Part shown: piece after piece, positions 24,920 to 32,757 of the stretch
How positions within the stretch are numbered: position 1 is the stretch's first letter
Layout: every line of letters starts with the position of its first letter
Assembly (NCBI GenBank): GCA_946479985.1
Contig: CAMLIF010000018.1
Coordinates: forward strand, 1 to 46,543
Direction: 5' to 3'
DNA length: 46,543 bases
From: an uncultured Flavobacteriales bacterium
GTDB lineage: Bacteria > Bacteroidota > Bacteroidia > Flavobacteriales > Crocinitomicaceae
Notes under the pieces: model-generated
Seen by the model: the letters and a program-made list of their open reading frames with translations, nothing else
The model's database searches: none
Told to the model about the DNA's origin: nothing
Program-made: the position numbers and the translations under genes

Positions 24920-25942
24920 ATGAAGCATATTTTGGTCACTGGAGGAACAGGCTATATTGGTTCACACACTGTTGTTGAGCTTTTCGATGCCGGATATGAG
25001 CCAGTTCTAATTGACGATTTCTCGAATTCAACTCCCGAGTTTTTATCCTGGCTGGAAAATGTTTGCGGGCGACCGATTATATTCAGACAAGGATCCTGCT
25101 GTGACAAATCCTTTTTACAGGGAGTTTTCAAAGAATTTGAAATTAGTAGTGTTATTCATTTTGCAGCATACAAAGCAGTTGGAGAATCAGTAGATAATCC
25201 CGGAAAATATTACCACAACAACATAACGGGCCTCCTGAATGTAATGGACGTAATGGAAGAATTTCATGTTGAACAGCTTATATTCTCTTCTTCCTGTACA
25301 ATCTATGGAGAACCGGAAGGAAGTTCAACAGTCTTTGAAAACTCACCACTTGGCACACCAAGTTCTCCTTATGGCTGGACCAAATGGATGAACGAACAAA
25401 TTATCCGCGATTATGTTGTTAAAGGAAAACTGAAAGCAATTCTGCTTCGTTATTTCAACCCGGTTGGAGCTCACAAAAGTGGCTTGATAGGAGAATTACC
25501 CGTTGGCCGTCCCAATAATATTGTTCCTTTCATAACACAAACTGCCATTGGTTTACGTGAAGAGCTGGTAGTTTTCGGAAACGATTACAACACAGCAGAC
25601 GGAACGTGTATCCGCGATTATGTGCATGTTACAGATATAGCCAAAGCACATATTGCAGCTCTCGGCTATGCCGGAAACGAAAATCCCGCAGCTTTTAATC
25701 TCGGAACCGGCAACGGGACTTCCGTATTGGAATTGATTACGCTGTTTGAAGAGATCAGCGGAGAGAAGCTGAATTGGTCCTTCGGACCGAGAAGGGCCGG
25801 CGATATTCCGGAAATATATGCAAACACCGACAAAGCAAAAAACGAACTTCACTGGCAAACTACCTTAACCGTTAAAGATGCTTTGAAAGATTCCTGGCGT
25901 TGGGAACAAAACCGAAAACAAGATGAAAGCAGTACTTTGTAG
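24920..25942 (+). CDS. galE: UDP-glucose 4-epimerase
   Basis: 340 residues from the ATG at 24920 (MKHILVTGG); an in-frame GTG two codons upstream is less likely. Short-chain dehydrogenase fold: NAD site GGTGYIGSHT, active-site region FSSSCTIYGEPEG and SPYGWTK with catalytic Tyr151 and Lys155. The C-terminal RDYVHVTDIAKAHIAAL and the FGPRRAGDIPEIYANTDKA signature are diagnostic of GalE. It interconverts UDP-glucose and UDP-galactose (possibly also the N-acetyl forms), supplying precursors for the surface glycan. Its 3' end overlaps the next gene by 20 bases. Confidence 0.95.
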   Translation: MKHILVTGGTGYIGSHTVVELFDAGYEPVLIDDFSNSTPEFLSWLENVCGRPIIFRQGSCCDKSFLQGVFKEFEISSVIHFAAYKAVGESVDNPGKYYHNNITGLLNVMDVMEEFHVEQLIFSSSCTIYGEPEGSSTVFENSPLGTPSSPYGWTKWMNEQIIRDYVVKGKLKAILLRYFNPVGAHKSGLIGELPVGRPNNIVPFITQTAIGLREELVVFGNDYNTADGTCIRDYVHVTDIAKAHIAALGYAGNENPAAFNLGTGNGTSVLELITLFEEISGEKLNWSFGPRRAGDIPEIYANTDKAKNELHWQTTLTVKDALKDSWRWEQNRKQDESSTL

Positions 25943-26657
25943 TTTAATTCTTCTGATGTCATTCAACGTATCTGCCCAGTACGGATATAAGGATGAAAAG
26001 ATCGCCTCGCGTTTCAAACCCGGTTTCATGTGGTTTTCAACCGGAATGAGACCCGGAAAAGACGATAAATCAAGAAAATACGACCGCCTGATATTTGACT
26101 TCTTTTACACTCAGGCAAACGGAGAACTTCCTGCACAAACAACCCGTGGTTCTTTTGGCTGGAATGCAAATACTATGTGGGATGTTCCGGTTACCAAAGG
26201 AAATACTTTTTCTATTGGCTGGGGATTTAGCTATCGTCACGCACGAACAGGATATAATCATATTTTAGTTCAGAATACGGAAAAGCAGCAAACTACAGTC
26301 AGTGATTATGGTGCTTTATTCACTCCTGACAAACAAGTTCTTGGAAGTCACAGTGTTGCTGTCCCATTGGAACTACGCTTCCGTGCCGAGAAGTGGAAAC
26401 ATTTAAAACTCCATCTGGGCGGCTATGCGGGGTACCAGTTTCAAACCTACAACAAGATCTGGACGAAGCACAACCAACAGATTTTTAAGGATAAAAACCT
26501 CATAAATTCCAATCCTCTGATCTACGGTGTTCATGCCCGTTTAGGTTTCAGAAACCTGGCTTTATTTGCTGATTACCGTCTGTCAAACTTCTTCGAATCA
26601 AAGGAAAGTGTGCAAGTGAATTTACTGTCATTCGGCCTGTCTGTTTCTCTATTTTAA
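25923..26657 (+). CDS. Outer-membrane beta-barrel protein of unknown function
   Basis: 244 residues with a signal peptide (MKAVLCSLILLMSFNVSAQ). The mature protein is rich in aromatic residues and alternating strands (TFSIGWGFSYRHARTGYN, HLKLHLGGYAGYQFQTYN, SVQVNLLSFGLSVSLF), ending in the Phe expected for an outer-membrane barrel; PorT/OMP_b-brl-like. The start codon lies inside the end of galE, so the two are translationally linked although no functional tie is obvious. Confidence 0.75.
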   Translation: MKAVLCSLILLMSFNVSAQYGYKDEKIASRFKPGFMWFSTGMRPGKDDKSRKYDRLIFDFFYTQANGELPAQTTRGSFGWNANTMWDVPVTKGNTFSIGWGFSYRHARTGYNHILVQNTEKQQTTVSDYGALFTPDKQVLGSHSVAVPLELRFRAEKWKHLKLHLGGYAGYQFQTYNKIWTKHNQQIFKDKNLINSNPLIYGVHARLGFRNLALFADYRLSNFFESKESVQVNLLSFGLSVSLF

Positions 26658-26763
26658 AGTGCTATCCGACTGTATTTTCAGATCAAATTCACGTTAATTA
26701 AAAAAAAGAACGTTTATTTTCTATAAATCAGTTTAGAAAAGCTCAAAATAGTTCACTTCTAAC

Positions 26764-26771
26764 TATTTTTG
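26764..26771 (+). promoter_or_regulatory. Candidate -7 promoter element of the mreC operon
   Basis: TATTTTTG fits TAnnTTTG and ends four bases before the mreC ATG at 26776, implying a leaderless or very short-leadered mRNA unless a downstream start is used. A good -33 TTTG at the expected distance is not visible. Confidence 0.4.
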
Positions 26772-26775
26772 TGTC

Positions 26776-27627
26776 ATGCGCAATTTGATTGCTTTTCTAC
26801 GGCGATTTCGTTTATTCCTGGTATTCACTGTCTTGCAGATTATTGCACTGGCATTGCTATTCAATATGAATGAATTTGCAAGCATTCAATTTATGTCAAC
26901 AACATCTTCTGTGAATGCTACCGTTTTTACATGGCGCAATAATGTCGACAAACATTTCTACCTGGAAACCAATAACGAGAAATTAGCAAAAGAGAATGCC
27001 TTTCTCCGAGCCCGGTTGAAAGAATCCAACTACCAGGTAAAAAGGAACAAGATCATAATTGAAGATACTACTTACAAAAATCAATACACTTACATTCCCG
27101 GAAACGTTATTCAATCTACTTACGATAAGCGAAATAATTACATGACCGTAGATGTAGGCACCATTCACGGTGTAAAACGCGGCGACGGAGTAATTTCGGC
27201 CGACGGAGTAGTTGGAATCGTGCATTTGGTTCAGGAGCACTATTGCCTGGTTAAAACGGTGCTTTCCAAAAACATTAATCTGGATGTGACCCTGGATAAA
27301 GTAGGTGCTTTCGGGTTATTGAAGTGGGATCAAAAAAGTTCGCGCATTGTTCAGGTTGAAGGTGTTTCCTCAGATATTTATTTCAAAAAATGGTCGAAAG
27401 TAGTTACCCGCGGGAATTCCGGGATTTTTCCAAAAGGAATTCCGGTTGGGACGGTGATTAAACGTAAAACGGTCCAGAACGGTGAACCCCAATGGGATAT
27501 CAGTTTGGCCTTGGCAACGGATTTCAGGACTATTCAAAAAATATACATCGTTCACAACGACCATCTCAAAGAAATTCAGGACCTGCAAGGCAAAATTCCG
27601 GCAGATAAATCAGAAGACAACGAATAA
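26776..27627 (+). CDS. mreC: Rod shape-determining protein MreC
   Basis: 283 residues. One membrane helix (about 13-32, RLFLVFTVLQIIALALLF), a coiled-coil (about 64-90, NEKLAKENAFLRARLKESN) and the periplasmic beta-barrel domains. These include VIQSTYDKRNNYMTVDVGTI, then HGVKRGDGVISADGVVGIVH and the C-terminal VVTRGNSGIFPKGIPVGTVI, all standard MreC landmarks. It scaffolds the elongasome and activates PBP2. First gene of mreC-mreD-mrdA-rodA. No mreB is within the window. Confidence 0.95.
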   Translation: MRNLIAFLRRFRLFLVFTVLQIIALALLFNMNEFASIQFMSTTSSVNATVFTWRNNVDKHFYLETNNEKLAKENAFLRARLKESNYQVKRNKIIIEDTTYKNQYTYIPGNVIQSTYDKRNNYMTVDVGTIHGVKRGDGVISADGVVGIVHLVQEHYCLVKTVLSKNINLDVTLDKVGAFGLLKWDQKSSRIVQVEGVSSDIYFKKWSKVVTRGNSGIFPKGIPVGTVIKRKTVQNGEPQWDISLALATDFRTIQKIYIVHNDHLKEIQDLQGKIPADKSEDNE

Positions 27628-27629
27628 AC

Positions 27630-28142
27630 ATGAATCAGATCATTCCAATATCGCTTCGTTTTCTTTTACTCGTTTTTCTGCAGGTAATTGTTTTAAACAA
27701 CCTGGAGATAGGTTTAGGTGCCTATCCGATGATTTATCCCTTATTCATTTTACTGCTGCCATTTGAATTAGGGCCATTAAGTCTTATGCTCCTTTCGTTT
27801 TTGATCGGAATATCAGTTGATGCTCTGTCAAATACCTTTGGAATGCACACATCTGCCGCTGTTCTGATCGGGTATTTACGTCCTGCCATTTTTAAAGCAT
27901 TTGCCCCGCGTGATGGTTACGACAGTGTTGAAGCAGCCGGAATCAGATCACTAGGAACCCAATGGTTTATCGGAGCATACGGCTCATTGCTGGTTATTCA
28001 CCATACCTGGTTTTTCCTGTTGGAATCACTTCAACTTAATGAAATCCTCCTGATCCTGCGTAAGATTGCGTTAAGCGTGCCTTTGTCATTCTTAATCAGT
28101 ATATTAGTTCAGTTCATTTTTATGCGTAAACGAGGAGAATAA
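27630..28142 (+). CDS. mreD: Rod shape-determining protein MreD
   Basis: 170 residues, about five membrane segments, starting two bases after mreC. Typical elements are the N-terminal LLVFLQVIVLNNLEIGLGAY, the middle LLSFLIGISVDALSNTFGMH (G...D....G.H motif of MreD) and a basic C-terminus (FMRKRGE). It partners MreC in the membrane part of the elongasome. The stop codon abuts the mrdA start. Confidence 0.9.
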   Translation: MNQIIPISLRFLLLVFLQVIVLNNLEIGLGAYPMIYPLFILLLPFELGPLSLMLLSFLIGISVDALSNTFGMHTSAAVLIGYLRPAIFKAFAPRDGYDSVEAAGIRSLGTQWFIGAYGSLLVIHHTWFFLLESLQLNEILLILRKIALSVPLSFLISILVQFIFMRKRGE

Positions 28143-30020
28143 ATGAATCTGGAAAGTCGCAAATACGTCATCATTGTCTTTTTTACCCTAATCGGTGTTA
28201 TTTATCTTGCACGATTATTTTTCATGCAGGTTGTAGATGATACCTGGAAATTGCGTGCTCAGGAAATTGCTGAAAAACGAATAGAAATTACGCCCCCCCG
28301 TGGGATTATGTACGATCGTTACGGTAAAAAAGTGGTTTCTAACCGCAGCTACTATAACCTGATGATGCGAGAGGAAGATATTCATGATCTGGATACTGTG
28401 GCTTTCGCAAAACTGATAGGATGGACTCCTCAAATGGTGAAGGACCGCTTTTATCAAATTAAAAAAAGAGAGGGTAAATACCGGAACCCGAATACAAATA
28501 AGCTTCAGGACAATTATCAGCCCCAGCGCTGGTACCCCTTCATTAAGGAATTATCCAACGACGAGATTACGCGGATTGCTCCGCATCTTGAGAAATTTCC
28601 CGGGTTTAAAGAAGATTTAACGTCCATGCGGTCTTACCCTTACAATGGCGGTGCAAATATCTTTGGTTATTTGAACGAGGTTTCTCAGGAGGAGATAGAC
28701 GAAGACGGATTCTACCGCGGGGGAGATTTAGTGGGAAGAGCCGGATTAGAACGTTTTTACGAAAAAGAACTACGCGGACAAAAAGGAATTCAATACGTGG
28801 TAACCTCAGCTACCAACGATGCCATTGAATCATACGCTGACGGCAAATACGATACTATTTCCAAAATTGGCCCTGCACTTCATCTCGGTTTAGACATTGA
28901 TTTACAAGTTTATGGCGAAAAACTGATGCAGAACAAACGCGGATGCATTGTAGCCATTGATCCGTCAACCGGAGAAATTTTAGCAATGGTTTCCGCTCCG
29001 AGCTTCGACCCGAATATGCTTGTAGGTCGAAAGAACATTGGAGACAATTATCCTCTATTGCTGAAAGATTTAGGAAAACCACTGTATCCAAGGCCATTGG
29101 CAGCAGAATATCCTCCGGGATCTATTTTTAAGTTATTACAATCCCTGATCGGTTTACAGGAAGGTGTTATCACGCCGGAGTCTGGTTTTCCATGTACAAA
29201 AAGCATGGTTGGTTGTCACAACCATCCGAATGCTACAAATCTTCCGGATGGAATTAAACACTCATGTAATCCGTACTTCTACTACGTCATGCGTCGTGCA
29301 ATCCAGCAAGGCAAGAAACGAAGCGTTTTTCAGGATGCTGAACTCGGTTTGAACGTTTGGTATGATTACATGCTAAGCTTTGGTTTAAATAAAACACCTG
29401 CAACTGACATTACGGGTTGTCGCCCGGGATTAATTCCGAATTCGGCTTATTACGATAAATGGTACGGACATAATACATGGGCCTTTTCAACCATTCGCTC
29501 CATTGCAATTGGTCAGGGCGAGGTCAAAGTCACTCCGCTGCAAATGGCAAATATTGCTGCTATCATTGCAAACAGAGGTTGGTTCATTACCCCGCACTTT
29601 GTTCGGAAAATTGGAAATGGAGGCCCGTTGCCGGAATTCTTGGTGAAGAACAAAACCAAAGTTAACCCAATACATTTTGAACCCGTTGTAGAAGGAATGC
29701 GCCGGGTTGTCCACGAAGGAGGTGGAACGGGTCATCGCGCAGCTGTACCGAACATCCTGGTTTGCGGAAAAACCGGTACTGCGCAGAATCCGCACGGAGA
29801 AGACCACTCTGTATTTATTGCTTTTGCTCCAATGGACAAACCGAAAATTGCTATATCAGTATTTATAGAAAATGCCGGATTCGGTGGAGTTTGGGCTGCT
29901 CCAATTGCCGGATTAATGATGGACAAATACATAAATAAGAAAGTGACAGACAAGGCAAAAGAGAAAATGATCATTGAAGCTAATTTGCTGAATGTGAAGG
30001 CCAGACCTAAAAAAAAGTAA
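28143..30020 (+). CDS. mrdA: Penicillin-binding protein 2 (elongation transpeptidase)
   Basis: 625 residues, the usual PBP2 length. N-terminal membrane anchor (about 8-26), PBP dimer/pedestal domain (PPRGIMYDRYGKKVVSNRSY; GGDLVGRAGLERFYEKELRG) and C-terminal transpeptidase. The active-site motifs are intact: SxxK at Ser327 (PPGSIFK), SxN as SCN (KHSCNPYFY) and KTG at 543-545 (CGKTGTAQ). It cross-links peptidoglycan during cell elongation together with RodA, encoded next. Beta-lactams acylate Ser327 in this family. Confidence 0.96.
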   Translation: MNLESRKYVIIVFFTLIGVIYLARLFFMQVVDDTWKLRAQEIAEKRIEITPPRGIMYDRYGKKVVSNRSYYNLMMREEDIHDLDTVAFAKLIGWTPQMVKDRFYQIKKREGKYRNPNTNKLQDNYQPQRWYPFIKELSNDEITRIAPHLEKFPGFKEDLTSMRSYPYNGGANIFGYLNEVSQEEIDEDGFYRGGDLVGRAGLERFYEKELRGQKGIQYVVTSATNDAIESYADGKYDTISKIGPALHLGLDIDLQVYGEKLMQNKRGCIVAIDPSTGEILAMVSAPSFDPNMLVGRKNIGDNYPLLLKDLGKPLYPRPLAAEYPPGSIFKLLQSLIGLQEGVITPESGFPCTKSMVGCHNHPNATNLPDGIKHSCNPYFYYVMRRAIQQGKKRSVFQDAELGLNVWYDYMLSFGLNKTPATDITGCRPGLIPNSAYYDKWYGHNTWAFSTIRSIAIGQGEVKVTPLQMANIAAIIANRGWFITPHFVRKIGNGGPLPEFLVKNKTKVNPIHFEPVVEGMRRVVHEGGGTGHRAAVPNILVCGKTGTAQNPHGEDHSVFIAFAPMDKPKIAISVFIENAGFGGVWAAPIAGLMMDKYINKKVTDKAKEKMIIEANLLNVKARPKKK

Positions 30021-30023
30021 GTC

Positions 30024-31418
30024 GTGCGGAGAGAAGAAACACTTACACAACACGTAGATTGGTGGCTTTTTGCAACCGTGATTGCCATGATGATTTTCGG
30101 GGCCTCAACGGTGTACTCTGTTTCTTATGTTCCGGATCACCCGAACCCATTCGACCTCAGTCAAACCTACGGGAAACAAATGATGTGGATTGGAATCTCT
30201 TTATTTCTCGGATTTCTTGTCTTCCTGATCGATTCCGATGTTTATCGGAAATTTGCCGTCCCCATTTACATTTTTTGCTTCATATTACTGATCGTGGTGC
30301 TTTTTATGCCTGCGAAAAATGGTGCTCATGCCTGGCTGGGAATTGGAGGATTCGGGATTCAGCCGGCTGAGTTCATGAAGATTGGAGCGGCCATTTTACT
30401 TTCGAAATACTTAGCAACCATCAACGTAAAACAGCAAAATATCAGTTCGGTATTTTCTTCCCTGGGAATTTTGCTGGTTCCCATGGTTTTGATCCTGCTT
30501 CAGCCCGATGCCGGAACTTTTGTGGTCTTTACCTCTTTTTTCTTCGTGCTCTACCGTGAAGGAATAACCTTCGACCCGCTGGTGCTTCGCTTTGTTGGAC
30601 TCTTCGGGATCAGGATGAAAGAAACCTGGGTTGGAAGTCACTTTATACCAATTCTGTTCTACGCCGTTTTTCTTTCGGTCATTACTTTACTAATGTCGAA
30701 AAATCAGTACGAATTCACTTTTTTACCAGGAGTGTTAATTGACGGTTATATCGGGGTTTTGATTGTGATTACCCTACTTGGAATCTTAGCATATCTGTTT
30801 CTTCGCTGGATTTCAGCTAAACGAGAAAGACGTAGAATACTTATCGTCATAGTCATTGGATGGGCGCTTTCCTGTGGGCTTTCTACTGCTGTTAATTTCT
30901 CTTTTGAAAGTCTTGCAACACACCAAAAAGATCGTATAGAATTGGTTTTAGGGCTGAAAGAAGATCCCGACGGTGATGATTATAACCGGAACCGGGCAAT
31001 GGCAGCCGTTGGTTCAGGCGGATTAATGGGAAAAGGGTTCCGCGAAGCTAGTGTTTCAAGTGTTCGCGCAAATCACGTTCCTGAAAGTGAAACAGATTTC
31101 ATTTTCTGTCACCTCGCGGAAGAATGGGGATTCATGGGAACATCTGTTGTGGTGATTTTATACCTTTTCATGCTCTTTCGAATCCTGAAAATTGCCGAAC
31201 GACAGCGTTCAACCTTTAATCGCGTGTATGCCTATTGTGTGGGAATGGTAGTTTTTTATCACTTCGCCGTGAATTTGGGAATGAACATTGGCCTGGCCCC
31301 TGTCATCGGAATTCCATTGCCATTTTTCAGTTATGGAGGATCTTCCATGATGGCATTCTCCATGATGTTCTTTATCCTGTTGAAACTGGATAGCCAACGG
31401 CGGGATGCTTTGTTCTAA
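30024..31418 (+). CDS. rodA: Rod shape-determining protein RodA (SEDS glycosyltransferase)
   Basis: 464 residues, somewhat longer than the 370-420 typical of RodA because of an extra segment around residues 175-330 (GIRMKETWVGSHFIPILFYA to about LVLGLKEDPDGDDYNRNRAM) seen in Bacteroidota members. About ten membrane segments. SEDS signatures: GIGGFGIQPAEFMKIG, LQPDAGTFVVF with the catalytic-type acid, PESETDFIFCHLAEEWG and PLPFFSYGGSSMM. The start is a GTG, three bases after mrdA. It polymerises lipid II glycan strands for PBP2. Confidence 0.95.
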   Translation: MRREETLTQHVDWWLFATVIAMMIFGASTVYSVSYVPDHPNPFDLSQTYGKQMMWIGISLFLGFLVFLIDSDVYRKFAVPIYIFCFILLIVVLFMPAKNGAHAWLGIGGFGIQPAEFMKIGAAILLSKYLATINVKQQNISSVFSSLGILLVPMVLILLQPDAGTFVVFTSFFFVLYREGITFDPLVLRFVGLFGIRMKETWVGSHFIPILFYAVFLSVITLLMSKNQYEFTFLPGVLIDGYIGVLIVITLLGILAYLFLRWISAKRERRRILIVIVIGWALSCGLSTAVNFSFESLATHQKDRIELVLGLKEDPDGDDYNRNRAMAAVGSGGLMGKGFREASVSSVRANHVPESETDFIFCHLAEEWGFMGTSVVVILYLFMLFRILKIAERQRSTFNRVYAYCVGMVVFYHFAVNLGMNIGLAPVIGIPLPFFSYGGSSMMAFSMMFFILLKLDSQRRDALF

Positions 31419-31431
31419 ATAGATTTTCAAT

Positions 31432-31473
31432 AAAACAAGTCGGGGCGAATCAAGATTCGCCCCGACTTGTTTT
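31432..31473. terminator. Long perfect hairpin, bidirectional terminator (rodA and DUF2490 gene)
   Basis: Arms at 31432-31451 and 31454-31473 are perfectly complementary over 20 bases around AA. The outer A4/T4 provides a U tract in both directions, so it can end the convergent rodA and DUF2490 transcripts. The inner arm AGTCGGGGCGAAT recurs in the asnS terminator at 38970. Confidence 0.9.
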
Positions 31474-31486
31474 AATTTGAAGAAAA

Positions 31487-32179
31487 TTACTCCGTAACAT
31501 CTTTTTTCTTTTTCGGTTTCTTCCACTCGAAACTATATTCCAATGAAAGAATGTGTTCAGTGTATGGCTTTCCGGTATTGAATTTACGTCCATAGTAATA
31601 GGTAATTCCAAAATCGTTAGGGCCTTTAGCATCAATATTCATCGTCAAACCGTAACGCATTCTGTTGAATCGGGTTCCAACCGGTCCGGGAATCGGATTA
31701 TAGAAATATTCCGCCGAAATCTCAGGAGTATAACGCGATTTATTCTTCCATTCTGCATACGGTTTGAAGCGATACGCCGGATCTAAATCTGAACCGTTTC
31801 CAATTCCTCCGCCCAGGTATCCCTGATAACGAAAACGCATTCCGAGTTTAAAGTCATTCACTTTTGTTCTGAAATCCAGGTTCACGTTCAGACGGTGCGC
31901 ATTGGAGTAATTGCGGAGATCATCATATGATGTGACAATGCGATATTCAACAGACGGACGAAGCCAATCAAGATGTTCGCTTTTAATGCAGACTTCCTGG
32001 TAAAGCGTTTTAATTCTTCCATCATTGAACCAGCGCACATTCGTTCCTGCACTAAGGACAAAATCCTTGTGAATCTCTCTTTTGATACCTGCACCGAGCC
32101 AGATCTGACCCCTGGATTGAACCTGGGTGTATGAAATCAGAGAAACAAAAACGAAAGCCGCTACAATCAGCCCTCTCAT
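31487..32179 (-). CDS. DUF2490 family outer-membrane beta-barrel protein
   Basis: 230 residues with a signal peptide (MRGLIVAAFVFVSLISYTQ). The mature protein matches the DUF2490 pattern: QIWLGAGIKREIHKDFVLSA, then RPSVEYRIVTSYDD, and AHRLNVNLDFRTKVNDFKLG followed by MRFRYQGYL. The last strand is EHILSLEYSFEW, followed by a basic tail KPKKKKDVTE. Predicted 10-12 strand barrel in the outer membrane. The start codon overlaps the end of the upstream lipoprotein gene by four bases (ATGA), so they are co-translated. Confidence 0.8.
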   Translation of the reverse strand: MRGLIVAAFVFVSLISYTQVQSRGQIWLGAGIKREIHKDFVLSAGTNVRWFNDGRIKTLYQEVCIKSEHLDWLRPSVEYRIVTSYDDLRNYSNAHRLNVNLDFRTKVNDFKLGMRFRYQGYLGGGIGNGSDLDPAYRFKPYAEWKNKSRYTPEISAEYFYNPIPGPVGTRFNRMRYGLTMNIDAKGPNDFGITYYYGRKFNTGKPYTEHILSLEYSFEWKKPKKKKDVTE

Positions 32180-32598
32180 TTAATAATGTTTATAGTTCCG
32201 AGATCTTTACTTTCCTTCTTCTCAATCGTAACTGATTGACTCACAACTTCAAGAGTATAATAATCATCATCGTTATTCGGTACATTGTTTCCGGTATGGA
32301 AAATCTTGCTATACGTAAAGATGGTATAATTTCCGGGTTGCAAATAGTCAAACTTAAAGGTTCCGTCGTAAGAGCATTCAACTTTGTCATTGTACATTGT
32401 CTCACCATCACCATAAATGATGTAAACATCTTCTGTAGCACCGTCGTAATAAGCAGTGTCTGTCCATGTTGAACCGGTATAGAGCTTTTCCATAACCGAC
32501 ACTTTTCCGGAAATGGAAGCCCTGCCTCCTTCGCCTTCAAATTTTTTGCAAGCGACAAGGGAGAGGCACGCAATTGCAAGGAATAATAGTTTTTTCAT
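32176..32598 (-). CDS. Lipoprotein with carboxypeptidase-regulatory-like fold
   Basis: 140 residues. Lipobox VAC at residues 15-17 (MKKLLFLAIACLSLVACKKF). The mature part looks like one beta-sandwich of the CarboxypepD_reg/SdrD-B type: GRASISGKVSVMEK, then YDGTFKFDYLQPGNYTIFTY and KKESKDLGTINIIK at the end. It is coupled to the DUF2490 barrel gene, so the two may form a surface-exposed lipoprotein-barrel pair. No enzymatic motif. Confidence 0.75.
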   Translation of the reverse strand: MKKLLFLAIACLSLVACKKFEGEGGRASISGKVSVMEKLYTGSTWTDTAYYDGATEDVYIIYGDGETMYNDKVECSYDGTFKFDYLQPGNYTIFTYSKIFHTGNNVPNNDDDYYTLEVVSQSVTIEKKESKDLGTINIIK

Positions 32599-32757
32599 AT
32601 GTTTATTTATTACTACAATATTAAGAGAATTTTAAGGCTGGGTTTCAGGAAGGCTAAAAAAAGTGGTTAATAATTTCACAAATCTGAGGAATTAACACAA
32701 CCTTCCTACAGATAACCCGTTTTATTTTCATATCATTACAGATTAAAACTACTCTCC

